Positions 26,101-36,540 of a DNA stretch of 64,000 bases are shown piece after piece. The position numbers were made by a program, and so were the translations under genes. Below the pieces are notes generated by a model that saw only the letters and a list, made by a program, of their open reading frames with translations, did not search any database and was not told where the DNA came from. Within the stretch, counting starts at the first letter, position 1, and each line of letters opens with the position of its first letter. Source of the DNA: Brachionus rotundiformis (taxonomy: Eukaryota; Rotifera; Eurotatoria; Ploima; Brachionidae); contig JAESIW010000020.1 of assembly GCA_016802295.1 (NCBI GenBank), positions 5,060,821 through 5,124,820 of the forward strand, given 5' to 3'.

Positions 26101-28464
26101 TTATTATTTTCAAAAAATTGACAGAACTTTGGTAAAAATTTATAATTGTTTAAAAAAAATTAAATTAAAAGCTTAAACTTTTAATAAAAATTAGCTTGAA
26201 AAATACTTTGAGTCAAAGACAAGACAGTATTTAAAAAATAAAGAAGATAATGAAAATGGTGAACGCTTAAGTCGATCTCGAAATCGTAATTCCAACTCTC
26301 CGCACTCGCACAGGTCTCCAAACTCGTCTGACTCTTCATCGTCGTCACTTTCTTCATCATCTTCGACAAGATCAAATTCCTCGGAAAATGGAAACGGCTT
26401 AAATCGCTCCAAAAAAAGCAATAGATCCTTAAGCAACGAGAATAGAAAGCGAAAATCGTCGAGTGTTCTCTCCGAGTCAGAGAAAAAGCCCAAGTCCAGC
26501 ATGAAAAAGAAAAGGAAGTTGGTTAAAGAGCATAAAAAGGAAAGAAAAAGATCTAAGTCGTTGGATAAGCAGGAAAAAAAGACTTTGGAAAAAATGCACA
26601 TACAAGTGAGTCAAATGGTCAAAATGAACAAGGATGATAAAAAACTCAATTCAAAATCATTTGTGTTAACCAGGAAAGAAATCTCACCAAGAGATGACTA
26701 TAACCATAAATCAATGACCAAGCTTTCAAATGATAATTTGGATACCAAACTTCTAAAAGATAGCAAGATATCTAATAGATTTAGCAAGCATTTGGTAAAA
26801 AATAGACTGGATAAATCTGAAAATATTGAGATTCATAATGGAATGAAGAATGCACACTTGTATAACAATGAAATAAGTGATGAAGTAGCCAAACGTGAAC
26901 TCGGAGAAGACATTATTAATTCCATAGATGATTATTTTAGTAAAAAACGAAATAATTTTTTTCTTTTAGATTCGAATTAATTTTATTTTTTAGAAATTTG
27001 TCGTCAGCAATATATAAAATATCTAATGTATATGAAATCAAATGAATACAAGGAAAAAATAAATCTAGAGTACCAAAAAGAATTGGTAAGCTAATTCATT
27101 TATTTATTCACTGATTGATTTATTTATATTGGCATATAATTATAACCTACAGTTTATTATATGTTAAAAAGGACTTTAATGCTGAATTTATAATAAAATT
27201 ATTTCCTATTATTTTTTTAAAAAACGACTATTTAGTTTTAACAAAAAAAATAGATCAGATTGATGAATTATGGTTAAACTGATAAAAAAATAAGAAAAAT
27301 TTATTAGAGGCTTTTTTTAAAAACTAACAAAAATTAAATGTTTTTATTTATTAAAGTGTCTTTTTGTGATTTTATCTTAAAATTATTTTTTTAAGATTTT
27401 AAAAACTGAATTGATCAACAAAAAGCAAGAACTAGAACAGCAGAATAGATCAATATTAAAAAACAACATCTCTCTTTTAAAACAAAGAGCAGCTGAAGTA
27501 ATTATAGTTATTATTTTATTTTTTTTTTATTTTAATTAATTTCATTAAGCTTGGTATAAAAGACCTAAAATCTCCAAGCGATCTTATACAGTGCGCAAAA
27601 GAAATACTCTCTCAGCATAAGGTTCTTGAACAAAAAATCAACTCAATTTTGGACACTGTTTCTAATAAAAAATACCAAAATTCTCCAAAAACTTGTATTG
27701 AAAAAAAAATTTTGGATCAGTTTGTTTCCAAGCATGAGTCCGCATTGGAAAAGAGCGGAAAAGCTTTTGAAAAATTGGAAGATGAGTCTAAATATGCTTC
27801 CCAAACTGGCGGTGACATTAAGAGTGTAAGTAGTAACTCGGCTGACGAAACAATGACTGCTACTGAACGGGCAGATGATGAGGACGAAATGCTCTCAAAT
27901 GGTAGAGAAAAAGAAACAATTCAAAGAGAAAATGAAAATCAAAGTGCTTTTAACAAATTAAAACAGGACAGACCTCACTCAAATCCTAGCCTTAGTTGCA
28001 AGTCGTTGATTGATAAAATTTTCCACAATGATAAGATAGATTCTTTAAAAAGTTTCAAAATTCCAAAACAATCACGCAAAGAACATGTCAATTCAAATTC
28101 TTGCCAAAAATACAACCCAGCTAGCTCATCTTACTTGCCAAATGTTGATTCCACAAAATCCGCTAATGAAATGTGTCGTTCCGTAAAACATATCCGAAAT
28201 TTGTCCGCAGACTTAGACTACTCATCGTCTTTGTCTACTCAAACCGAATCCAAGTCATATCCAAATTATTATCATCCAAAAAAAAAGTACATGATGGAAA
28301 ATTCTACCAACAGACGCAAATATGACCATTTAGATGAAAGCAAAGAAGTAAATAACAGCAAGAATAGAAACGAAAATTTTGAGCATTACCGAACAGGTAA
28401 CATATTCTCAACTCAATCGTCAACCCAGTCATCAAGCGGATCATCGCAACCACCAAATGACTAA
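23117..28464 (+). CDS. DOT1L: Histone H3K79 methyltransferase DOT1L
   Basis: S-adenosylmethionine-dependent, non-SET methyltransferase acting on H3 lysine 79 in nucleosomes. Eleven exons splice in frame to 956 residues: 23117-23191, 24912-25021, 25076-25371, 25422-25516, 25582-25766, 25814-25962, 26025-26131, 26195-26939, 26994-27085, 27396-27497, 27550-28464. Catalytic signatures: NHYEPFSPQVYGETSFDL (D1 loop, VYGETS from residue 131), DLGSGVGNVVLQVAA (motif I, from 157), FVNNFAFG, VSSKPF, LNFRIN, GHVSWTDRP and YYFQKIDRT. A Ser/Lys/Arg-rich segment in exon 8 looks like the nucleosome/DNA-binding and nuclear-localisation region. Exons 9-11 hold coiled coils (RQQYIKYLMYMKSNEYKE; LGIKDLKSPSDLIQCAKEI) matching the part of animal DOT1L that binds AF10-type partners. 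The Ser/Asn-rich tail is unlike vertebrates. Apart from intron 1 (1.7 kb, with a LINE relic) and intron 9 (310 bp), introns are short. Confidence 0.95.
23704..23809 (-). mobile_element. LINE reverse-transcriptase relic in DOT1L intron 1
   Basis: Read on the minus strand this 106-bp piece gives LEFDLSWLYSFLKKDMSEIE followed by KVQRRATLRIRQEK and a stop. It matches the thumb-side segment of the LINE at 58498-58620 (RPHLEFAISSWCPFLEKDIS, EIEKVQRRMTK). Only this fragment was seen. It lies antisense in the intron. Confidence 0.75.
24118..24165. other. Short GC-richer motif of possible transposon origin
   Basis: TAGGGTTGGGAAACCGGTTC followed by a partial inverted copy (GAAACCGAACCG) stands out from the AT-rich intron. 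It resembles the start of some hAT-type terminal repeats, but no partner end or target-site duplication was found. Confidence 0.2.
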
Positions 28465-29150
28465 AATACTCAAAATTAGCATCTACCTCATTTAGTCTAA
28501 ATCATATGATATAAAATTATGGCCTAACTATCGAGTTTTATTTTATGTTTATCACTTTTATGTGGCCCAAACAGCCCTGATTGTAAATATTAGACGCTAG
28601 AGGTATTTTATGTGACATTTTAAATAGTAAATCATGTTATTGTCATCACATGTCAAGTCGAATCCTTTTGATTGTCTGTTTTATTTATGTATTTAATTTG
28701 GTTTTGTTTATGTGTTCAAAAATATATATTAACTATATTAATTTTGGCTATATTAAGCCCAATTAAATTTTTATTTTAATAAAATTTTAAAAATATTTTT
28801 CGTTTTTTAAAAAAGCTTGTATCATAATAATAATTTCCAATCCTAATTTCATAAAAAGATAATTTAAAAAATTAAATATTCTGAATTTTATTTATATATA
28901 TCGGTAAGAATTAAAAAAAATAAAGATAACAACTTCACAATAAAAAAAATCCAAAAATGTCCAAGCATTGAATAAAGCTTTGCCAACAAATTACTTTAAT
29001 TAGTAATATTTATTTTTCAAAAATTCAATAACTAAAAAATTTTTCCAATGATGAATAAATATAAACTGATAACTAAATTAGAAAAGATAAATGAGAACTA
29101 GGGCCTGTATGGTTTAAGCACAAAAATGATTAAAAATAAAATCTATTTCC
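28465..29150. other. Convergent 3' spacer, DOT1L and BCL11-like copy A
   Basis: About 690 bp between tail-to-tail genes. It holds the 3' ends of both transcripts and several AATAAA-like signals on both strands. Nothing else seen. Confidence 0.6.
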
Positions 29151-32100
29151 TCAAATTTTATTTGAATTTTCAATTAATTTTACAAGAGTTTTTCTGTTGG
29201 ATTCTAAATTATCAAAATGCTCTTCTTCGTTCAAGTTTTCTTTTTTAATTTTGATTTCTTCTTGGTTAATGTTATCATCAAAAAATTGATCACTATTATC
29301 ATAATAATTTTCTTCATCCTCAATTTCAGCTTGAAGATCTTCTTCGTTGTCAAAATCATAGTCATCTTCTTGATTATAATGATTCATATACAGGCTAGAA
29401 TGAAAATTGCCAGGCATATTAAGGGCTACAATGGAATTTGGATTCGGTGATGAGGCGACGGCAGCGTTTGAATTAAATTGTGGATTTTTGTCACACTTTC
29501 TCATATGTTTGTCCAAAGTACTTGGCACACTAAATGGCATTGAACAGTATTTACAGTAGGATGTTTCTTTGCCGGCACGTCCATGAGTTTTCATGTGTCT
29601 GGTTAGTTTGGAGCTTTGAGCACAAGCGTAGTTGCACAGCTCGCATTTGTAGGGCTTTTCTCCCGTATGACTGCGTCTATGTACGGTCAAATTGGAACAG
29701 TTTTTGAACACTTTGCCACAAAATTCGCACGTGTCTGTTCTTTTTTCGCGCTTTGGCTTACTCACCAGAGCATTGATGCCACTTACACCACTTGTTGCAC
29801 TACAACTAGTATTTGTTCCATTGACCATACCAACCTTGTTTGGCACGCTTGTTGCATTCAGACTTAGCTTAGACGGATCTTGGTTGAATTTGGCCAATTC
29901 GTTTATGGTATCGAGAAGATTTTTGTTGCGAGACTTGTCCTCACCGTTTTGTATAAATGTGCTCGAGTTGCTTGATGAAGCTAGGCCGCCATTTTGAATT
30001 TTGTTTGACGAAGCACTGGATGAAGTCGACGATGGTGACAATAGTGACGATTGTGACTGATTGTTCAACAAATTGAGTAGATTTTGATTGAACAAGTTTA
30101 TGTAATTGGGAGATGTGTTTTGAGTGAAAAGATTGTTCAATTGAGACAGAACATTTGGTGTATTTGTCAACGATGCCGGTGATCCGGATGTACATGTTGA
30201 TGGATTAGACGATGATGAATTAGAAGAGTTTGATTGATTTAGAACTGCGGCTATGGCAGCAATTGAGTTTGATGCTCCGCCAGCTTGGTTTAGCAATGAG
30301 TTTATTTTTATGCTCAATTGAGATGGTCCATTCGGCTTGCCAATCGCTTTGCCCATTTCTGCACTCTCTTCTTCATTGCTGCTGCTGCTGTTGTTGTTTA
30401 TCTCGTCCTCTTGATTTTGTTCATCTTCGTCATTTGTTTGGTTCGCTTCGTCGTACTCTTCCTTTACAGCTGGTTTGTTTGACAAAACTTTGGCCGTCGG
30501 TACCGAACCATTTGGTATAATTGGGTTGCGAATTGTTCCAACTCTATTTGCATTCAAAGAATTATTGTTTATAATGGTCAGGCCATTTGTGGTCGTTTTT
30601 ATTGCTTTAAGTTGATTTAGATTAGAGTTGGCCAAATTTATGTTGGTAAATTTTTTTGTCAAATTGTTGTTTGCCAATACAGTGGCCAATGCAGATGCAG
30701 ATGCAGCTGGTGCTGAATTTGCAGGAAGCATACTATTTTGTGTATGCATGGGTGGCGACATGTCATGCTTTGACTTGAATTTCTTGGGTGAGCTAATGCC
30801 CGATTGGGGCGATGATGACTGTCTATTTGCTTGGCCTCCATTTGGTACTTGCACTGGTTTAAAGTTAATCGTCTTTGGAGCAACCTGTTGTGGTTTTGCT
30901 TGTTGCAATGCGCTTGACTTTGGCTCTATAGAAGCGCCTGTTTTGGTAAACTTTTTACACAAGATCATATTGTGATCTGACTCTATGTGCTCAACAAGAA
31001 ATGCCGCATTTCTGAATAGCTTACTGCATTCAGAACACTTGTAAATGTATGGCGTTGACAAGACACCATTTTCCGATTCTTTATTTTAATTAATTATTTT
31101 AAAATATTTTCTAATACCTCTTTAAAAAACTCTAGAAAAATTATTAGATTAATAATTCTCAAGACTTTTTTATTTTATAACTTAAATTCAAATTTCCCTA
31201 AAGTCCATTTATCAAATTCTAATAACTTAAAACTATTTTTGTTTACATTTTAAAATAGTTTTTATTTAGGTTTTTAAAATAAAAATTAAATTAAGATCTT
31301 ATTAATAAAAGAATTGATATTTTGTTTTAACTCAAAAACATTCATACACAAATATCTTATAATTATTTCATTTTAACAAAATAAAAAATATTTTTTTTCA
31401 TTTAGCTATTTTCAAACAAAATTAATTTTAATCAGCAATCGATTTATTAGTAATATCTTATAATTTTTACAAAAAAAAAGGATTTGTATTTGATAATTTT
31501 AAAAGTTAATTTCTTACTTTGCTTTACTGATTGTACAAAAAAATTGACTAAAAATGATTTGATTAATTTTTTTAGAATTATACATTTAAAAATTGAAAAT
31601 TTTAAATTTATTTCATCATGTTACTAAAAGATTACTTAGTTAGTTAAAATAGTTATTATGGAAAAATTTGTTCATAGTGTTCAAGTTATATTTAAATCTT
31701 ATTAAATAATTTGTTACAATTTTCTAATATGCATCAAAATTTTGGTTACAAATAAGTTTCAATATTTCAAAAGAAAAAATGGACTTTTTGGATATTTTCC
31801 AAAAATAAACTTACCACCCAAATTCGTCCCATCTTCATTTTCACTTATCTCACAGCCATCTGTATTAAATTTGTTTGATTTTATTTTACCAGTGCTCAAC
31901 TTGTTGTTTATTTGGGACAGATTCGAATTCAAATTTTTGAGTAAATCGTCCTGTGATTTTTGATTATGGTTGAGGCATTTGTTTATTTTGTGCTCAATGA
32001 AATCAATTATGTTTGACAGTCTGAAATCAGCTTGGCACATACCGCACACAATCAAGTCCTGGTTGCAATAGTTTTCTTCTTCATTGTTGTCTTCGGACAA

Positions 32101-32400
32101 GTTGTTGTTCTCCTCAAATTGACTTGTGTCCAAGTCAGAGACCAAGTGACCATTTTCATTATTGTCGCTGTCACAGTTCTCGTTTATTTTCAGCTCATTG
32201 TTATTCTCGTCAAGATCAATCTCTTCATCGTCCAAATTGTCATCGCTGTCTTCATCAGCTGTGCTTTGTATGATCGATTTTTTCTTTCGCTTATTCACAT
32301 TAAGCGACTCGAGTGATGGCCTTATTTCCGGTTTGACATCCTCGGCACATTCGGACATCTCTGACTGATTCAGAATTTCTTCAGCATGCTTTTCATTCAT
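29151..32400 (-). CDS. BCL11-like zinc-finger transcription factor, copy A (N-terminally shortened)
   Basis: Paralogue of the BCL11A/B (insect CG9650) family of nuclear repressors. Exon 1 31815-32400, a 736-bp intron, exon 2 29151-31078, joined in frame: 837 residues. Zinc fingers: CCHC finger VCGMCQADFRLSNIIDFIEH, a C2H2 finger YKCSECSKLFRNAAFLVEHI, then the hallmark BCL11 C-terminal triplet TCEFCGKVFKNCSNLTVHRR, YKCELCNYACAQSSKLTRHM and YCKYCSMPFSVPSTLDKHMR. Asn/Ser-rich and acidic linkers lie between. Compared with copy B it lacks 52 N-terminal residues: a TAA sits two codons before the first usable ATG (32400), and the copy-B start codon is not conserved. Its C-terminal about 100 residues differ from copy B. 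Whether it is expressed, or uses another upstream exon, cannot be told here. Confidence 0.85.
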
Positions 32401-32407
32401 TGCGTCT
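29460..32407 (-). repeat. Homogenised tract shared with 37162-40109 (copy A side)
   Basis: 2,948 bp aligned without gaps to the second BCL11-like gene at a constant offset of 7,702 bp. By eye only three substitutions appear: 30537 (synonymous), 31329 (intron) and 32358 (Met versus Val). Both exon parts and the 736-bp intron are included. Identity drops sharply at both ends within the coding sequence. Confidence 0.9.
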
Positions 32408-33580
32408 TAATCGCTTTCAAATCGGTTTTTGGTTAGCTGTGTATTTTTTTAGTTAGATTTAGCTTTATTGGCGAGTAAGCTTTATTTAATCATGATGGTG
32501 GTATACAGTTGGTAGCTGGATTCGACTCAAATAACTTATGCATTAGTAAAGTTCATTTTGTTGGCGATTTCTATTTATTTTTTAAAATAAAATTTTGTTT
32601 AATTTTTTTTAATATAAAACAGCACAGACTTAAAGAAGCATAAATAATCAATTATTTAAGATTTTTTCTCCTTTTTAAAAAACATATTTATCTTTTTTTT
32701 TCTTTAATAGACATTTTTAAATCATCTGAAAATAATTTTGTCCGTTTATGATTATTTTCTTTTGATAAAACAAATTTTCCTATGCTTTTTATTTTAAAAA
32801 TAAATCAATTTTTGATTTCAATCTTTTTTAATTCTTGAGATTTCTTTTAATTAAAATTTTTCTATTTGAAATTTTTGTTTTATGATCTTTTTATTGATGA
32901 TAAACTCTTTTTGTCTGCAATAAAAATTTATCTAAAAATTATTCAAAAGAAAAAAATTAACCAGGCTTTTAAGTCATTTTTTTTGTTTGAATATTCAATT
33001 CTATGTTCTGTAATTCAATTTATTTAAAGAAAAATCAAAAAAACAATCCAATTAGGCTCAATTTTCAAATTTGGATTGCTAAAGTTTGTCTTAGTTACCA
33101 AGTAAAGAAAGCTTTATTTTAAAAGATTTAATTGACTCTTCATTTTTTGAGCTGAATTTGTTTGTTCTGTTTTGCCATTACCCAGTCTGCTGTTTAATAA
33201 GGACAGGTTTAAATTTGAATTTATGAGTAGATCAAAATTCTAATTTACAAAAAAATTTCATTTAAATTAGTCAATTCTTTCTTTTAAAATACTCGACTGA
33301 TTGTCATTGAAAACTAATCGTCCTATTTTTTTGTTAATTAAATATTTTAGTATTGAGATTTAAACGTTTTATTGATTAAAATTATTGATTTGAGAATTAA
33401 ATATAATTGTACAATAATTTTTATTAAGATATAAAGTAAGAATTGTCAGACATATCGTATTTTTTAAATTAAATCATAAAAATAAAATTTAGGAAACTAG
33501 ATATTTAAATTTCTTCTTCAAAGTCAAAATATAAAGCCAAAAAACTCATTGATTTATTTTTAAAAGGCATTTGTTTTTGA
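32408..33580. other. Spacer upstream of BCL11-like copy A
   Basis: AT-rich. The first about 160 bp still aligns loosely with the 5' coding exon of copy B (for example GGTAGCTGGATTCG and ATAACTTATGCATTA) but is broken by stops and indels. The remainder has only the small relic at 33148-33233. Confidence 0.6.
33148..33233 (-). pseudogene. Third, degenerate BCL11-like exon fragment
   Basis: On the minus strand it reads DLLINSNLNLSLLNSRLGNG then KTEQTNSA, aligning with DLLKNLNSNLSQINNKLSTG and KIKSNKFN near the end of exon 1 in both full copies. No flanking zinc finger was recognised. The adjoining 33243-33313 resembles 36291-36372 downstream of copy B. It is a remnant of an older duplication. 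Confidence 0.65.
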
Positions 33581-34545
33581 CTTACCTCTAAATTATTAAA
33601 AAGTACCTCTAAAATATAACAATTTACCTCTAATTTATTAAAACATAAGCTAAATGGCTATTTAATAAAAAAACTCTATTCTAATAAAAAAGTATCTAAA
33701 ATTGTAAATTAGCAGATATTTTATTAAAAAAAATCTAATTAAAGAAAAAATAAAAAGCTAATTAGACAAAAAAAAGAAAGTAATATTTAATTTTGTTTGC
33801 ATTTGTTTGGACAATACAAATAACGTTAATGTGTGTCTTTAGGCTTCTGACCCAATCTTTTCAATTCGACTATTTTATCATAAACTTGTTGTGGCACTTT
33901 ATCGTAATCTCTGGCATCTTCCTCATGATTATCGTGTTAATTGTTTGAAACGAATACTCTCTTTACATTGTCGGATGTTATCAATAAAAACATTCGAACT
34001 TTGCACCCATGCTTTGAAAATGAACAATCGTGCCAATATTTGTCTCTATTTTGAGTATTTTTGAGTCCACAAAATATCCATTGATTGTGACCAATTTTTC
34101 CATTTTTGATCTCTTCACTGATTGTTTTGAACGACTCAAAGTTACATAAATGATCGTAAACTAGACCTTTTCCCCTCGTGGCTGACTCTCGGTCTCTTCA
34201 GCATCATTGAAGGTCTGATCGATTTCATTTAGATTGATAGTCAGATTAATTAAAAGCTAATTATTAATTATTTATCAATTAAAAAAAACCAATGAGTAAA
34301 TGTCAATTAAATGAAACATTTGAATTTTTTAATTAAGAGAGTTTAATTAATAAAATAGATGTTTTTTTAATTGATTAGCTTTTTTTTTAATAATTAGCTG
34401 CAGTTTTCATTTATTAGCGGTTTTTTTAATATTTAGATCAGTTGTTTTAGATTTAGAAGTCTCTTTAATTTATTAAAGGTGAACTTTTAATATTAGAGGT
34501 AAGTTTTTATATTTTAGAGGTATTTTTTAATAATTTAGAGGTAAG
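33581..34545 (-). mobile_element. MULE-like DNA transposon, non-autonomous, with iterated terminal inverted repeats
   Basis: The two ends are inverted copies: left begins CTTACCTCTAAATTATTAAA, and the reverse complement of the right end begins the same way. Each end repeats an ACCTCTAAA-type unit about three times, about 20 bp apart, then degrades into looser AGCTAAT-type iterations, giving long AT-rich inverted arms. The less AT-rich core (33842-34172) encodes a broken DNA-binding domain on the minus strand. Long arms plus this domain suggest the Mutator-like (MULE) superfamily. No clear target-site duplication was seen. Confidence 0.65.
33842..34172 (-). pseudogene. FLYWCH/WRKY-GCM1-like domain remnant of a MULE protein
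   Basis: The minus-strand frame reads NGKIGHNQWIFCGLKNTQNR, DKYWHDCSFSKHGCKVRMFL, then an in-frame stop just before HDNHEEDARDYDKVPQ. The spaced W-C, C and H-x-H pattern is that of FLYWCH/WRKY-GCM1 zinc-binding domains found at the N-terminus of MULE transposases. No transposase catalytic core is present, so it cannot encode a working transposase. Confidence 0.6.
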
Positions 34546-34959
34546 CAAAGAATTTATGCATTTTGGCATATGTCTGGAACTTGAATCGCTCACTTACTAT
34601 GTTTATAGCTAAAAATTTTTAATATGCTTAAAAGATAATTTTTTAAGGATTAGAAATTAAATAAAAAAATTAGAAAACATTAAAATTGATTAAATCCAGT
34701 TATTTTTTTATTTTATAAATTAATGCTTAATATGTTGTTAATATCTAAAGAGAAAAATAAAAAAATGGAAAACTAATTTGGTAAAAATTTATTAAAAAAG
34801 TATAAATAAATAAAATACGAAGTATTCGTTATTCACTTGAATCTATAATAGATGAAACAGTTATTACGAGAATTTAAGTTATATTTCTTAACATTTTGTT
34901 GTTGTGACAGGTTTCTTTGACTTTTCTTAGTATCTTAAATTAAAAGATTTAATATTAGT

Positions 34960-35410
34960 AATAGTAGTAGTAGGAGGAGGAGAGGTTGTAACAGCATAAT
35001 CCATTAAATCTATCTTTGGAACCTGCGATTGACTTAGATGTTACCACATTTTGGGGTAACGTGTTCCAGTGCAGGACTACTTTGATTGAAAATACGCATG
35101 TCTAGTGGTCACTGCAGCTGCAAAATCATTTCTAGCTTGAGCAGGAAAAATTTCTCTGTGGATTCCGATGCTATCACCTCTAATAGCGGCGGCCTTGATT
35201 ACTGATCTATTTACCAGAGTTCATGTTTACCTTTTCTAGTCCATTCACTAATTTGTACATTTCAATTACCCAAAGCATCTCCTCTCTGCTTGTAAACGTT
35301 CGTTTTAGCATTCCAAGAACTCTGCTAGCTATCATCCCTGCACTTTTAACTTGACAGGTCCACTTCAAATCTGATAATACCATCACTCTATTAATCAATA
35401 AACTTTTCAT
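34960..35410 (-). mobile_element. LINE (CR1/L2/jockey-like) 3' fragment with internal deletion
   Basis: Minus-strand reading gives SDLKWTCQVKSAGMIASRVL then GMLKRTFTSREEMLW, a typical reverse-transcriptase end. It jumps directly to VIEMYKLVNGLEKVN, so about 50-60 codons including the RPHLEF block are missing. After a stop, other frames continue AVTTRHAYF, VVLHWNTLPQNVVTSKSIAG and KDRFNGLC, the usual C-terminal end. A (TAC)n-type run at 34966-34983 marks the 3' terminus, as in the copy at 58320. Confidence 0.8.
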
Positions 35411-36540
35411 CGATTTCTATATTAAATCACATTAATCTTCTAAATGTCTTTCAAGCCTAGAAAATAAGTTTTTAAAAGTTTCTGTATCACAATTAATTTA
35501 ATGTCATATAACAAAATTTTGTATTGTTTGGGTATGAAATATAAACAAACAAAATAAATAAAAAAATAAAAATGTTTACGTTAGCCATTTTTTTGTATTG
35601 AGTTTAATTTTGGATAAGATATTAAAGAAAAAAAATAATTTTTTTTCAATTTTATTTAAATTTGATCACTTTATGTTACAATAATTTAACAAGAAAAAAA
35701 AACTGATATAAAACGTGAAAAATAAAGGAAAAATAAAACAAGAAAGTATGAAAATAAGAAGCAATAGGAGAAGAAAAAAGTAATAAAATTAAAATGGTAT
35801 ATTTATTTGATAAAATTACAACTTAGTTAATAACACACATTTTACCTAATTAAAAAATGATAAAAGTCTAAATTTCATTATTATTGAAAAATTTCTTTTT
35901 TTTTTATATTTTCCTTTCGATTTTTAATTTAAATTAAACAACACTTACTGCAAGAGATAAAAAATAGCTATTTGCAGCCAGTGCTTGACAAAATAAACTC
36001 GAGTCTCCACTGACTTTTCATAAATACTGTTTATATGTATATACTTCTAACAATAGTCAAAGAAAAAGGGTTTTACAATAATATGCTGCGAATATGTTGT
36101 GGCAATTCGTTCCGGCGGTAATAAATCGATTGCCAACATATTTTTAAAAAAAATTCTATTAAAAAAAAAAGGAGATTAACATCAAGGTTCTCTATATTCC
36201 GGTACTGTCGATTAGTAATAACATAAAAACTGTTTCAATAAGAATAAAACAAATAAACATCAATGAAATTTTGAAAAAAAATAATCTTAATTTACACAAA
36301 AATTTTCATTTAAATTAGTCAATTCGTTCCAAAGTAGGCTTAAAATAACTCGACTGACTGTCAAAAAACAAAACTCCTCTTTAAAGAAAAAAATTGTAAA
36401 AAATTTCTACCCGTAACCGGAGTAAGTTTCTGTCTAAACCCCCATTTTATAACTTCATCTAATTAATTAAACAATTAAGAACAAAATAGTAGAAATGCAA
36501 AATTTATTTTAATATTTCTTGATTTGTTGGTCAGTTAGTT
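35411..36540. other. Spacer downstream of BCL11-like copy B
   Basis: AT-rich, likely containing the copy-B 3' UTR (several minus-strand AATAAA). Segment 36291-36372 is similar to 33243-33313 beside the BCL11 relic. No genes seen. Confidence 0.5.

Noticed and set aside
29217..30975. Open frames on the plus strand across the BCL11-like genes (also 36581-38677)
   Set aside because: They are antisense shadows of the zinc-finger exons, Cys/Leu-rich, and repeated identically only because the two genes share the tract.
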